Of a DNA stretch of 64,000 nucleotides, positions 55,105 through 64,000 are shown piece after piece. The notes below the pieces were generated by a model, which saw only the letters and a list, made by a program, of their open reading frames with translations, made no database searches and was not told the origin of the DNA. A program made the translations under genes and the position numbers. Each line of letters starts with the position of its first letter. Position 1 is the stretch's first letter. The DNA is taken from NCBI RefSeq assembly GCF_002860285.1, contig NZ_PGVF01000004.1:122397-186396 (forward strand), written 5' to 3'. Origin of the DNA: Bacillus sp. M6-12 (GTDB lineage: Bacteria > Bacillota > Bacilli > Bacillales > DSM-1321).

Positions 55105-55764
55105 TGTGAAGCCTCCTGAATAATTATTAACCCTATCATCAGTAATTTTCTAAGGGGAAAACCCTCCCTATCTCCACGGGTTCTGCCAATTCATCCTGTT
55201 CTAATAGAAGGATTCAATAATTGGATACCGGCCTAACACAAACTTCTTAGTACCATGATGTACCTTATGATGGTATATAAGGTTATGTATAGGCAAAATC
55301 CAGGCAAAAATAAGACAAAGGATACCAATGTTTGTTTAAAAAGCAAAGGACATCTTTAGCAATTGGATGTCCTTTTTATGTTTTCTTGGCATGTACATAA
55401 ACAAGGTAGACCTAAACTTTCATGGAAAAGCTTTAATTACTTAGAACTGCGGGTATATAAAGCATATGAATCTTAATAAAAAGAAAGATTCAGTCCCCCT
55501 AGGTAAGACTGAACCGGAAATTTATTTATTAAATGTATTGTAAACATACGAATCAATACACATAGTAACAACTGCATCTCTACATGATTTGGTTACACTC
55601 TGAGAACTAGTTCCACTTTTACAACATGTTTTTTCTAAAAAAAGACATCCTAATAATTAATCCAAAGTTAATTGGGTAATCGGGCTCACTAACCACCCGC
55701 CTTCCACAGATATTCTTTAAGATTTAGAACCTTAATATACCTATGCCTGAAGGGAGATTTAGTA
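55105..55764. other. 660-base intergenic region
   Basis: Non-coding between two divergent genes. It contains the free-standing terminator at 55345-55377, a weak hairpin TTCAGTC / GACTGAA near 55490-55515, and repeated CCTTAT/ATAAGG elements near 55262-55285 that might be an operator for the permease operon. I found no ORF with a ribosome site and no known riboswitch. Confidence 0.4.
55345..55377 (+). terminator. Free-standing intrinsic terminator
   Basis: AAAGGACATC pairs with GATGTCCTTT, then T5. No annotated gene ends here, so it may end a small RNA or a lost gene. Confidence 0.6.
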
Positions 55765-56433
55765 TTGAAACTGTATCAAGTAAGAAAAGGGCAATTTGTA
55801 TACTATAACAATGAGCTGCACAAGGTATATGGAGTAAAACCAATGTATAAACTATCTGTTCATCTTATTAAGCTGAGGGATTTATCGCAGCATATCACCA
55901 AAGCAGCTGATGTGGAAAAATACATACCAAAGGAACTCGACAGCTTTATTTTCAATCATAAGGTATATACGCTCAGGAATAATCGAACACCTGAAGAAGG
56001 AGATTATATTTTAATCAACAATCCGGACCCCGATACACTAGATCACTATTCATTAAATGAAATTGAAGTGGTTGAAACGGTTGATAAAAAAGGGGTCATA
56101 ACGAGTGATGCTAACGGAATCAAGCATAATGAGTATTTATTAATGGCACCTGGCCGTGCTCCTGACAGCCACCGGATCGATTATAAAGACATGGTAAATA
56201 TTGAAGATGATTACTCCGATGAAAATGGCAGCCAAACTGACGGCGAACTATCGGCAAAATTGGGAGACATCTATAAAAAGAGGGATAGTGATGTACTATT
56301 TGAAGCGATGGTTGTGGCAATCAAAGGGCAAACCGTCTACCTGGGAGGCGGTTTTGAGTTGTCGCAGGAAGAGCTGATGGATACTGATAAGTGGGAGTTT
56401 CAATATAATCCCTTTGATAATTCTGATAGCTAA
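55765..56433 (+). CDS. Unrecognised protein, 222 residues
   Basis: A soluble, acidic protein starting at TTG 55765 behind GAAGGGAGATT. The N-terminus, KLYQVRKGQFVYYNNELHKVYGVKPMYKLSVHLIKLRDLSQ, looks like a small beta-rich (SH3- or KOW-like) domain. A similar strand pattern recurs at the C-terminus (VAIKGQTVYLGGGFELSQEEL). A charged linker (about 150-175) joins them. I do not recognise the family. It lies 72 bases before opuD with no terminator between, so it may be cotranscribed with the betaine transporter. Confidence 0.6.
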   Translation: MKLYQVRKGQFVYYNNELHKVYGVKPMYKLSVHLIKLRDLSQHITKAADVEKYIPKELDSFIFNHKVYTLRNNRTPEEGDYILINNPDPDTLDHYSLNEIEVVETVDKKGVITSDANGIKHNEYLLMAPGRAPDSHRIDYKDMVNIEDDYSDENGSQTDGELSAKLGDIYKKRDSDVLFEAMVVAIKGQTVYLGGGFELSQEELMDTDKWEFQYNPFDNSDS

Positions 56434-56505
56434 AAGCTAGTACTTCAGCATCAAGCATTTCTAATAAAACTAAACACAATTCTCCCACGCTGCAAGGAGG
56501 TTTCT

Positions 56506-58050
56506 ATGGATAGTAATAAATTTAAAGAACATAGCGTTTTTATTATCTCACTATTGCTTACTGTGATTTTTATTATATGGGGCGTGTTTTTCACAGAAAA
56601 TCTTACCAAAGTGACCAATGCCGTTTATAATGCCTCCATTGATTACCTTGGATGGGTATATATTGGGGCTACCTTATTCTTTGTGATCTTCTCTATTTAT
56701 TTGCTGTTTTCAAAGTATGGCAATATCCGGCTCGGCAGGAAAACTGACAAGCCTGATTTCAGTACCGGATCTTGGCTCGCTATGCTGTTCGGTGCTGGAA
56801 TGGGAATAGGGATTGTGTATTGGAGTGTCGCTGAACCAGTAACCCATTACACAGCCCCTCCCTACGGAAAAGCTTATACTGTTGAGGCAGCCAACACTGC
56901 AATGAAATTTACTTTTTTTCACTGGGGCCTGGACCCATGGGCAATATACACTGTGATTGGATTAGCCCTTGCATTTTTCCAATATAACAAAAGGCTTCCC
57001 GCGGCCATCAGTTCAGCATTTCACCCGATTTTAGGCGATAGGATACACGGACCGATAGGCAAAACAATTGATATCCTGTCTATCTTCGCAACTGTCTTTG
57101 GTATCGCCACCTCTTTAGGACTTGGGGCAATGCAGGTTACAGCTGGTATGCATGACATATTCGGCATTCCTAATACGCTATTTATCCAGCTTGTCGTCAT
57201 TGTTGTCGCCACAGTCCTTTTTATTATCTCAATTAATACAGGGTTGGAAAAAGGAATAAAGTACTTATCCAACGCAGCGATCATTTTATCTATTGCAATC
57301 ATGCTGCTGATATTAATTGTCGGTCCAGCCTTAACCGTCATTCAAGTGTTTTTTAATACAATGGGTCTCTACCTCGGTGACTTTATAGAAATGAGTTTAA
57401 GATTGAACCCCTTTGGAGAACAAGAATGGATTGCATCCTGGACTTTATTTTACTGGGCATGGTGGATTGCCTGGGCACCATTCGTCGGTATGTTTATTGC
57501 AAGAGTTTCAAAAGGAAGAACAGTAAGGGAGTTTGTTATTGGGGTATTAATTGTACCTACTCTCGGTACATGTCTTTGGATGTCTGTATTTGGAGGTTCG
57601 GCACTTGAACTTATTCAAAATACGGGAAATCATGATTTAGCGAAACACATCGCCGAAAACGTGTCCCTGTCTATTTTTACATTCTTTGATTATCTTCCTT
57701 TTAGTTCCCTGTTAAGCATTTTAGGGTTTGCCGTGGTTGCCATTTATTATATCACTGTTGCCGATACCGCAACCTTTGTATTGGGAATGTTAAGCGAAGG
57801 CGGAACACTTAACCCTTCAAACAGAATTAAAATGACATGGGGCGTCATACAATCTGCTTTAGCTGCCGTATTGCTTTTAGCCGGAGGTTTGGAAGTATTG
57901 CAAACAGCTTCCATTGCCGCTGCCCTCCCTTTTGCCATTATCATGGTCGTCATGTGCTTTTCATTGCTTAAGGGTTTAAAAAACGAAGCAGAAATGCAAA
58001 GAGGCAATAAAAGAAGCGTGCAACATTCTTATAAGGAAATTAAACCATAA
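56506..58050 (+). CDS. opuD: BCCT family glycine betaine transporter OpuD-like
   Basis: A 514-residue secondary transporter with 12 helices. BCCT hallmarks are GAGMGIGIVYWSVAEPVTHY and the helix-8 signature FYWAWWIAWAPFVGMFIARVSKGRTVREF. The length and GMGIG segment fit sodium-coupled betaine carriers such as OpuD/BetL. It imports compatible solutes during osmotic stress. ATG 56506 follows AAGGAGGTTTCT. Confidence 0.9.
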   Translation: MDSNKFKEHSVFIISLLLTVIFIIWGVFFTENLTKVTNAVYNASIDYLGWVYIGATLFFVIFSIYLLFSKYGNIRLGRKTDKPDFSTGSWLAMLFGAGMGIGIVYWSVAEPVTHYTAPPYGKAYTVEAANTAMKFTFFHWGLDPWAIYTVIGLALAFFQYNKRLPAAISSAFHPILGDRIHGPIGKTIDILSIFATVFGIATSLGLGAMQVTAGMHDIFGIPNTLFIQLVVIVVATVLFIISINTGLEKGIKYLSNAAIILSIAIMLLILIVGPALTVIQVFFNTMGLYLGDFIEMSLRLNPFGEQEWIASWTLFYWAWWIAWAPFVGMFIARVSKGRTVREFVIGVLIVPTLGTCLWMSVFGGSALELIQNTGNHDLAKHIAENVSLSIFTFFDYLPFSSLLSILGFAVVAIYYITVADTATFVLGMLSEGGTLNPSNRIKMTWGVIQSALAAVLLLAGGLEVLQTASIAAALPFAIIMVVMCFSLLKGLKNEAEMQRGNKRSVQHSYKEIKP

Positions 58051-58180
58051 AAATTTCTTCGAGTTGTGTGATTGATTAAAGACTTATCCTCTTTTTAAAA
58101 AAAAGCAACCAAAATGCCGTCGTTGTTTAAGGTTCGACCTTGTTGAATCCATTCTCACTTTAATTACGAAAATGTGTAAA

Positions 58181-58210
58181 AGGCGTACAGATTGGTTTCT
58201 GTACGCCTTA
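58181..58210. terminator. Bidirectional terminator between opuD and the MFS gene
   Basis: Perfect 11-base-pair stem AAGGCGTACAG / CTGTACGCCTT with T-rich flanks on both sides. Confidence 0.8.
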
Positions 58211-58213
58211 TTA

Positions 58214-59464
58214 TTATATTTCTTCTTTCAATCCCTGATTGGCTTCCTCTTTTTTCATTAACGGCAACAGAGCCAAAATACCAATCGCAAGGAGAAATGC
58301 TGATGCTCCGTAAATATATTCGATCGCAAGATGGGTTTTCAGCCATCCCGCAGCTGACATGGTTATGACCATTGCCCCCATAAAGAGCGGATTTAAAATA
58401 CCGTTTACTCTTCCTATAAAGGCTTCTTCTGTATTCTGCAATATCATTGTATTGATTCCGATATGAATGCAAGGCATAAATACACCGGAGAAAAACTGTG
58501 CGGTGAGTGTCAGCCAAAATACGGTTGACAAACCCATGCCAATAAAACCGATGGCGCTTGCGGCCAATCCAACCGCCAAAAGTACTTGCGGCAGCAATTT
58601 TCTCGACAAACCTACCGTAACGCCTCCACCGAGGATCATGCCAATCCCGAAGGCAGCCATAAGCCATTGTAAATCTTCTTTAGGAAGCCCCAGTCTTTCT
58701 GTGATCAAAAAAACACCGAGCGGCTGAGTTAATCCAATGGCGAGCCCAGCTGCAGCAAAGCACCACCCGAGCAAGGATAACGGCCTGCTTTTCCACACAT
58801 AGCGGAATCCTTCCTTCATTTCCTGCATCAAAGTCGTTTTAGGTTTATCTTCAATTGGTGCTGGGTCTGCCGGCAGCAACATCAGGGCAGCTGCAGAGCA
58901 TAAAAAGGCAATCCCCATAACCCCTACAGCTGCCAAGATGCCGAATTGCTGATACACGAAAGTCCCAAGAATTGGGCCTAGTATCATAAAAAGCGCGAAT
59001 ACGGTTTGATACATCGACATCCCCATCTGAATAAGCTCAGCAGGAACATAAAGCTTAAACAGCTTCATGCCGGCTGGCTGCGAAAACTGTGAGAGTATGG
59101 AAGAAACCAGCGTTGCAAAGAAAATCATTTTCCAGCTGCCGAAAAATAAGGTCATAAGTACAACAAAGACAGAAGCTGCACTTAAAACATCACACCAAAC
59201 CATGGTTCTCTTCGGACGCCACCGGTCAGCAAAGGTTCCTCCTATAAATGAAAAGAGAAAGATAGGAGCAAATTCGGCAACAGATATTAAGGATACTGCA
59301 ACAGGATTTTCATTGGTTTTTTCAATCACATATAAAAGAATTGAGTAGTTTCTGACCCAAATCCCAACCTGAAGGAATAAGACAGACAGCAATATTGTCC
59401 TAATTACCCGATTTTGAAACAATGCTCCCATGCCCACTTTTTGATTACTGGTTATTTCCGACAT
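58214..59464 (-). CDS. MFS exporter (EntS/DHA3-like)
   Basis: A 416-residue transporter with 12 helices. Features of the DHA3/EntS-like branch are SLISVAEFAPIFLFSFIGGTFADRWRPKRTMVWCD and the second half LSRKLLPQVLLAVGL. These proteins export macrolides, siderophores or other amphiphiles; the substrate is unknown. ATG 59464 follows AGGAGGTAT, and that ribosome site can be sequestered by an upstream CCTCCT. Confidence 0.85.
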   Translation of the reverse strand: MSEITSNQKVGMGALFQNRVIRTILLSVLFLQVGIWVRNYSILLYVIEKTNENPVAVSLISVAEFAPIFLFSFIGGTFADRWRPKRTMVWCDVLSAASVFVVLMTLFFGSWKMIFFATLVSSILSQFSQPAGMKLFKLYVPAELIQMGMSMYQTVFALFMILGPILGTFVYQQFGILAAVGVMGIAFLCSAAALMLLPADPAPIEDKPKTTLMQEMKEGFRYVWKSRPLSLLGWCFAAAGLAIGLTQPLGVFLITERLGLPKEDLQWLMAAFGIGMILGGGVTVGLSRKLLPQVLLAVGLAASAIGFIGMGLSTVFWLTLTAQFFSGVFMPCIHIGINTMILQNTEEAFIGRVNGILNPLFMGAMVITMSAAGWLKTHLAIEYIYGASAFLLAIGILALLPLMKKEEANQGLKEEI

Positions 59465-59471
59465 AAAAAAT

Positions 59472-59500
59472 ACCTCCTATTCCTTTTCTGGACAGGAGGC
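59472..59500 (-). promoter_or_regulatory. Possible ribosome-site hairpin of the MFS gene
   Basis: On the minus strand GCCTCCT (59500-59494) can pair with the Shine-Dalgarno AGGAGGT (59478-59472) across a 15-base loop. That could keep translation low until the leader is opened. Confidence 0.4.
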
Positions 59501-59748
59501 TTTGTTTTGATAACAAAGAAGGCACAGAACTCCCCCAATGGGCATCTCCATGCTTCATTTTGGTTCTCAAAAGGCAGACTAATCCAATCCAGAAAAATAA
59601 CTCGTGTTCAATTCTTTTACGAATGTTTTTCTAAATCAGATTAGAAGATCATCGCCCCTTGTTCACCCTTTTCGCATTATAGTATCCCTATACTACATTA
59701 AATTATATTGCAAATCAATACGCTTTTCCGTTTTATTCCAAAATGGAC

Positions 59749-60420
59749 TTAACTATTATCTCTGCGGTATAAATCCCGGCTCTTGTACCCCGCTCCCATA
59801 ATCATTTTCATCTCTTCGCGCCGTTTTTCTTTTGTCGCCTCTTGCTTGGCACTATAAACATAACGGGCCCAGTCTTTGCGGTAGCCTGGGGTGAGTGATT
59901 GATAAAAGGCAAGTAAATCCGGAGAACTATCCAGATCTTTTTCGATATTAGGAATCAAGCCGATATAATCATCAACGCATTGACTTGGTTTTGATGAGGT
60001 CTGATTTTTCTTTGGAGCTTCTTCTTTTAGGCCGACAACCGTAAAGACATCATCCAATCCGACCATACGCGCAAATTTAATAGTACTTTCTCCAATATAT
60101 CCATCTTTATTTGCCCCTAACCCAGCTAATAAGTCATCCCGATGAATAAACGTAGGATACACTTTATTCCCCTTTTTCGGGTAGGCTAAAAAGAGATATC
60201 CGTTCTTGTTCAGGGAGTTTTTTTCAATAACCTTGTTTACAAGCCCTTTTAAAGATTCCATATCCAGTTCAAAAGCAAAAATAAGGTCATAGGCGCTATC
60301 GGATAATTCTGTATCATACTCTGCCAGCTCTGCTAAATATTCCGCACCTTTCGGTAAATTCAAAACCGCTGCTTTTTTATATTTTTTCAAGTTTAGTTTA
60401 TCTACTATTGTTTTCTCCAT
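59749..60420 (-). CDS. YdeI/OmpD-associated family protein
   Basis: A 223-residue soluble protein. Its C-terminus (about 165-210) carries the YdeI-type helix LLAFYQSLTPGYRKDWARYVYSAKQEATKEKRREEM. The N-terminal part (about 1-135) resembles a DUF3052-like domain. Members are linked to bacteriocin resistance in some annotations, without clear mechanism. No neighbour is convincingly in the same transcript. Confidence 0.75.
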   Translation of the reverse strand: MEKTIVDKLNLKKYKKAAVLNLPKGAEYLAELAEYDTELSDSAYDLIFAFELDMESLKGLVNKVIEKNSLNKNGYLFLAYPKKGNKVYPTFIHRDDLLAGLGANKDGYIGESTIKFARMVGLDDVFTVVGLKEEAPKKNQTSSKPSQCVDDYIGLIPNIEKDLDSSPDLLAFYQSLTPGYRKDWARYVYSAKQEATKEKRREEMKMIMGAGYKSRDLYRRDNS

Positions 60421-60608
60421 TGATATTCACCTGTCCGTTCTATTCTCATACCTCTTTAGTGTAAAAGTTCGCATTTAAGTTTGCAACATTGATTAGGCAA
60501 AGTGAAATCATGAGTGATTAAGAAAAAGTCCCTCCAAATACTGAACTATAACCCGAATAATGGACACTTTGAAAAGGGTTAACATAGCCTCATTTTAAAA
60601 GAATAACA

Positions 60609-60652
60609 AAAACCATGAAATCAAACATATTGCTATGTTTAACTTCATGGTA
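60609..60652 (-). terminator. Terminator of nhaK
   Basis: ACCATGAA-AAACATA pairs with TATGTTT-TTCATGGT, with a T run on the minus strand, about 100 bases after the stop. The surrounding 60421-60753 gap holds nothing else. Confidence 0.75.
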
Positions 60653-60753
60653 TATCGGTCAATTTTTTCAGGAAACAACATCCAAAAGGTTTATCTTTTT
60701 CCAATAGAACGAGGATAATATCTGAACCCTTATAATTTACAATTCCTTTCCGA

Positions 60754-62772
60754 TTACTCAGTATGTTCGTGTAATGTAATACTTTCTATGTGGTTTATAA
60801 ACCTTCTTAATTCCTTTGCTTGTTCTCTGCTGATATCTCCAGATTCATACATATTATGGATTTCTGACCGTACACCATCCATGACCATAAGCCGCAGCTC
60901 TTCCTTTTGCTTTTCACTTTTTTCAAAACGGGCAGAAGGCCGTTTTAACCGGGCAATACTTTGTTTATAATCCAGAATCACTGCATTAACAATCCCTGCT
61001 CTTTCGTGGTTTTCTGCATAATTTTTTAAAAATTCAAGGGCAGCCTGCAAAGCCCTTAAATGAATTGCCTTGCCTAAATTTAATTGGGCTAATCGGGGTT
61101 CATCAACTTTCCGCCCCCCCCTAAATCGATTCCATTCTCTTATGACTCTTCCAATAAGATACATAGTTCCAGAACGGACGTTTTTGGAAAGAGCCTCTTC
61201 TCGGCGGTCGAAGGACTTTTCAAAAGCTTCAAAGACCTCTTCATCCATTCCGCTTTTATCCTTTACGTTAAGAATATATCTTCTTTCTGCTTTTAAAGCC
61301 AATAACCGGATTTCGGTAATTTTTTTTTGATAAAAACTTGTATCTTGTTCAGCCGAAGCAGATTTTGGTTGAATTTGGTGAAACATAAACTTATATTCAT
61401 CCATTAACTCATATGCTGCTGCCTCATTTTCTACAGTCACTTTATCCCTGATTTTTTTAATGGCCTTCAGCAAAATTCTCCTCTTTGCTTCTCTTAAATC
61501 AATCAGATTCAGTGTTTCTCCCTCTACAGATTGTCCTTTACTTAAAAGGGGCAAAATCACTGTGGCCGCTATTAATGTAAACAGGATGACTCCCGCTGCT
61601 ATGAAGAGGATTAATGACCGTTCCGGAAAGTCCTTTCCACCGATTACTATATGCGGAATGGAAAGAACCCCTGCCATTGTAACCGCGCCCCGGACACCTG
61701 TTAAGCTGGTTATTAAACTTGTTTTAAGGTTCGGTGCTGAAAACTTTTTTCTCTGATATTCATAATAAGAAAAGAAGTAGGTCCAGACAAAGCGAATACC
61801 CAATATAATGAACCCTATTGCAATAACATATCCAATAATCAGCCAATTTCCAATATTGGGGTTTTCTACAGATTCTCTCATCGATGTGGGAATGTTTAAT
61901 CCTAGTAACAGAAATACAATCCCGTTTAAAACAAACAAGACAATTGTCCAAATATTTTCTGTGAGCACCTGCTCTTCTGCTAACAAGGCATCTGTTCTTT
62001 CATGTACCAATGAATGGGCAATACCAGCCACAACCACCGCAATAACTCCAGATGCATGCAAAAGCTCTTCAGTAATGATAAAAATAATAAAAGGAGCCAT
62101 AATTTGCAATAAAGAATGGAAAGTCACATCATGGATACCTTGTTTACGTAAAATGAATCGTACCCATGTTATAAGCAGCCCCAGAATAAGTCCCAGTGCA
62201 GCGCCAGCTAAAAACTTATAAGTAAAGTCAAAAATAGCTTCCTGCAGTGAGAAATACCCGGTTACAACAGCTATTACCGCATAATTAAACGCAACTAAAC
62301 CAGATGCATCATTTATTAGAGATTCACCTCTAACAAGATTTAGCACTTTTTCAGGAATATGTATCCGTTTAGCAATCCCATTTACTGCTACCGGATCAGT
62401 TGGAGATAAAATAGCTGCTAAAGCAAATGAAGCAGCAAGGGGCATCTCAGGTATAATCAAATGAATTAAATACCCGCCTCCAATGGTTGTTAATAGTACA
62501 AGAACTATTGCATTCCCAAATATGGGAGCTTTCATGCTCCATAATTCTTCACGGGGAAAATGCCTTCCATCATTGTATAAAAGAGGTGCAACAAACAGCA
62601 GCAAAAACCACTCTGTTTCTATTTCTAATGAAATATCCCTGAAAATAAGGGCAATGATGATCCCAAAAGCGATTTGAATTAAAGCTGCAGGGATATAGGG
62701 GATATAATGGCTTATGATATTTGAAATTAATAAACAAACCAGCAGCAATAATATTGTCATCAATAAATCCAA
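60754..62772 (-). CDS. nhaK: Monovalent cation/proton antiporter (CPA1, NhaK-like)
   Basis: A 672-residue CPA1 antiporter. The membrane part (about 1-420) includes FVAPLLYNDGRHFPREELW, the ion-site region ILSPTDPVAVNGIAKR with GESLINDASGLVAFNYAV, and LTGVRGAVTMAGVLSIP. A long cytoplasmic C-terminus of about 250 residues follows, as in B. subtilis NhaK, which exchanges Na+, K+ or Li+ for protons. The start is TTG 62772 behind AAGGAAGATACAA; an ATG lies four codons later. Confidence 0.9.
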   Translation of the reverse strand: MDLLMTILLLLVCLLISNIISHYIPYIPAALIQIAFGIIIALIFRDISLEIETEWFLLLFVAPLLYNDGRHFPREELWSMKAPIFGNAIVLVLLTTIGGGYLIHLIIPEMPLAASFALAAILSPTDPVAVNGIAKRIHIPEKVLNLVRGESLINDASGLVAFNYAVIAVVTGYFSLQEAIFDFTYKFLAGAALGLILGLLITWVRFILRKQGIHDVTFHSLLQIMAPFIIFIITEELLHASGVIAVVVAGIAHSLVHERTDALLAEEQVLTENIWTIVLFVLNGIVFLLLGLNIPTSMRESVENPNIGNWLIIGYVIAIGFIILGIRFVWTYFFSYYEYQRKKFSAPNLKTSLITSLTGVRGAVTMAGVLSIPHIVIGGKDFPERSLILFIAAGVILFTLIAATVILPLLSKGQSVEGETLNLIDLREAKRRILLKAIKKIRDKVTVENEAAAYELMDEYKFMFHQIQPKSASAEQDTSFYQKKITEIRLLALKAERRYILNVKDKSGMDEEVFEAFEKSFDRREEALSKNVRSGTMYLIGRVIREWNRFRGGRKVDEPRLAQLNLGKAIHLRALQAALEFLKNYAENHERAGIVNAVILDYKQSIARLKRPSARFEKSEKQKEELRLMVMDGVRSEIHNMYESGDISREQAKELRRFINHIESITLHEHTE

Positions 62773-63270
62773 ATTGTATCTTCCTTTTTAAAGCACTTTT
62801 TTAGAGTTGTTTTTTCAACAAGAGTACGAAATAATTCAGAGATATTGGTTTACAAGCGCGATCCCCAGACCTTATAGGTGGTATTAGTGAGAATCAGAAA
62901 AAAGTTTCACGTGAAACAAATTTCTTTGTCTTTAGTAATATAAATTCTTTAGCTTTAAAATATTCTGATGCATTATCTTTTAACATCAATCATTACAACA
63001 ATAATAGAAGCCTCCAAATGAACAACTATTTTTGAAAGGAATCTTGTCTTGAGAATAAATTAGAACTAAACGCGATATACCAAAGCTTTTATGTTATCGG
63101 TTTAGGGGATTTTATATTACAGTACGCTAAAACAAATATTTATTTAGTTTAGCATTATCTATATTCCTTGTATGAGTAGTAATTAAACTACAAGGACCGT
63201 GGGATATGAGGTAATTGTTGAGTAATTTTCAGGTAATTATAAGAACACTGCAACAAATTAAAGGTTATGA
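62773..63270. other. Intergenic region containing parS
   Basis: About 500 bases, AT-rich, with no ORF having a ribosome site. The one clear signal is the parS palindrome near 62910. Confidence 0.5.
62903..62918. other. parS-like ParB/Spo0J binding site
   Basis: The sequence AGTTTCACGTGAAACA matches the Bacillus parS consensus TGTTTCACGTGAAACA at 15 of 16 positions, including the full GTTTCACGTGAAAC palindrome. It lies between genes. parS sites nucleate ParB for chromosome segregation and cluster near the replication origin. Confidence 0.8.
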
Positions 63271-63312
63271 AAAAATTTGAGCAGCCAATTCCTTTTTAAG
63301 ATTGGCTGCTCA
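63271..63312 (-). terminator. Terminator of the gas-vesicle operon
   Basis: TGAGCAGCCAAT pairs with ATTGGCTGCTCA, followed by AAATTTTTTC on the minus strand, about 40 bases after the gvpU stop. Confidence 0.85.
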
Positions 63313-63353
63313 TTCTGTTCACTAAATAGGCAACTTGAGTTAGCAGCTAATAT

Positions 63354-63755
63354 CTATGCTTCTTTATCACTGCTATCAAATATCCTACCTAAAAAGAAAC
63401 CATCTATTTCACTTAGCTTGCCCCGCCAGAGAATTTTCCCTTTTGAAGGAGTGGGCTTACTGTCGCCGCAATATACCTTGGTCTCTTTCATATGGAGAAA
63501 TTGGGCTTCAGAGTTATTGATTTGTGCAGCTTCTCCAGCCTTTTCAAGCTGTTCACTTAACATTTGAGCAACTTCATTTCCATCATCAAATGTTTCACTA
63601 AGCGTGTTGAAATATTCCTTAGCAGAAATCATCGTGCCGGTAATGACGGCACCTTTTACGTTTAAAGTAATATCTAACGAGAAATCATATTTATTCGCTG
63701 CCTGGACAATAAACTCTAGAATGCTGTCTTTCATCGTGCCAGAACCAATGCTCAT
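63354..63755 (-). CDS. gvpU: Gas vesicle accessory protein GvpU
   Basis: A 133-residue soluble protein. The regions MSIGSGTMKDSILEF, LDITLNVKGAVITGTMISA and SKPTPSKGKILWRGKL are those I associate with GvpU of Priestia (Bacillus) megaterium, where gvpU is last in the gas-vesicle operon. Its role in gas-vesicle formation or clustering is not settled. ATG 63755 follows AAGGAGACG, and the stop of the upstream gene lies two bases before its start. A terminator follows. Confidence 0.85.
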   Translation of the reverse strand: MSIGSGTMKDSILEFIVQAANKYDFSLDITLNVKGAVITGTMISAKEYFNTLSETFDDGNEVAQMLSEQLEKAGEAAQINNSEAQFLHMKETKVYCGDSKPTPSKGKILWRGKLSEIDGFFLGRIFDSSDKEA

Positions 63756-63757
63756 CT

Positions 63758-64000
63758 TTACGTCTCCTTTCTTAATCCGTTTAGCTTTAGATAGGTTTCC
63801 TCAACCTCCTCATCTGAGAGAACATTTATAACTTTCTCCTTTTCCTTTACTGCCTTTTTGGACTTCGGTGATTTCTGACCCGAATCTTGCTTTTTAGATT
63901 TATCTGCAGCTTCATTTGAACCTTGCTTATTCCTATTCTCTTGGTCCTTTTCCTCAGAATCATTGCTTACTTGGTCTGAATTTTTGTTCTCTTCGCTATT
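63758..64000 (-). CDS. Gas vesicle operon protein, GvpT-like (partial)
   Basis: The C-terminal 80 residues of a gene whose start lies outside the window. It is extremely charged and Lys/Glu/Ser/Asn-rich (for example KSKKQDSGQKSPKSKKAVKE), ending in a short helix DEEVEETYLKLNGLRKET. Its position directly before gvpU, with stop and start two bases apart, fits GvpT of the P. megaterium operon. Low complexity makes the name tentative. Confidence 0.6.
   Translation of the reverse strand, partial: NSEENKNSDQVSNDSEEKDQENRNKQGSNEAADKSKKQDSGQKSPKSKKAVKEKEKVINVLSDEEVEETYLKLNGLRKET

Overview
The window looks like chromosomal DNA of a Gram-positive, spore-forming member of the Bacillaceae (Bacillus, Mesobacillus, Cytobacillus or Priestia type). 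The evidence is strong AGGAGG-type ribosome sites, frequent TTG and GTG starts, a CotF-like spore coat gene, a CIRCE element, a SAM (S-box) riboswitch, a sigma-B type promoter, cre sites and a near-perfect parS site. There is no prophage, CRISPR array, rRNA, tRNA or intact insertion sequence. The species cannot be named from the sequence alone.

Layout. 0-9 kb: an AI-2E-family permease, an unusual glutaminyl-tRNA synthetase, an overlooked 42-residue peptide gene, and a LytS-LytT two-component pair beside its probable target cstA (pyruvate uptake). 9-16 kb: a spore coat protein, a frameshifted nupC, a DUF2935 protein, a small HExxH protein, an ASCH protein, a methyltransferase and a two-gene threonine/serine exporter. 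16-21.5 kb: a complete branched-chain amino acid ABC operon, livJHMGF. 21.8-30.2 kb: a beta-helix protein, a VanRS-like two-component system, a methyltransferase, small proteins and a cytoplasmic alpha-amylase. 30.5-33.8 kb: a secreted 5'-nucleotidase divergent from a decayed PhoX-like phosphatase, with PhoP-box-like repeats between them. 34-40 kb: one long minus-strand operon under a SAM riboswitch, metQ-metN-metI followed by a decarboxylase-like crotonase, an FMN hydroxy-acid oxidase and a class III CoA-transferase. 40-45.6 kb: a second two-component system, a serine hydrolase and a RocB-like peptidase. 45.6-51.3 kb: a stress block with a truncated glnQ remnant, a large catalase behind a sigma-B promoter, a cupin, and htpG behind CIRCE. 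51.5-55.1 kb: a MarR/MFS pair and an NCS1 permease translationally coupled to a 50-residue membrane peptide. 55.7-64 kb: an unknown protein, the betaine transporter opuD, an MFS exporter, a YdeI-like protein, the cation/proton antiporter nhaK, parS, and the end of a gas-vesicle operon (gvpU and a partial gvpT-like gene).

Three families of dispersed intergenic repeats are present. The best leads for something undescribed are the methionine-riboswitch catabolic operon, the small peptide coupled to the NCS1 permease, and the free-standing 42-residue peptide. None is proven here to be a new system.
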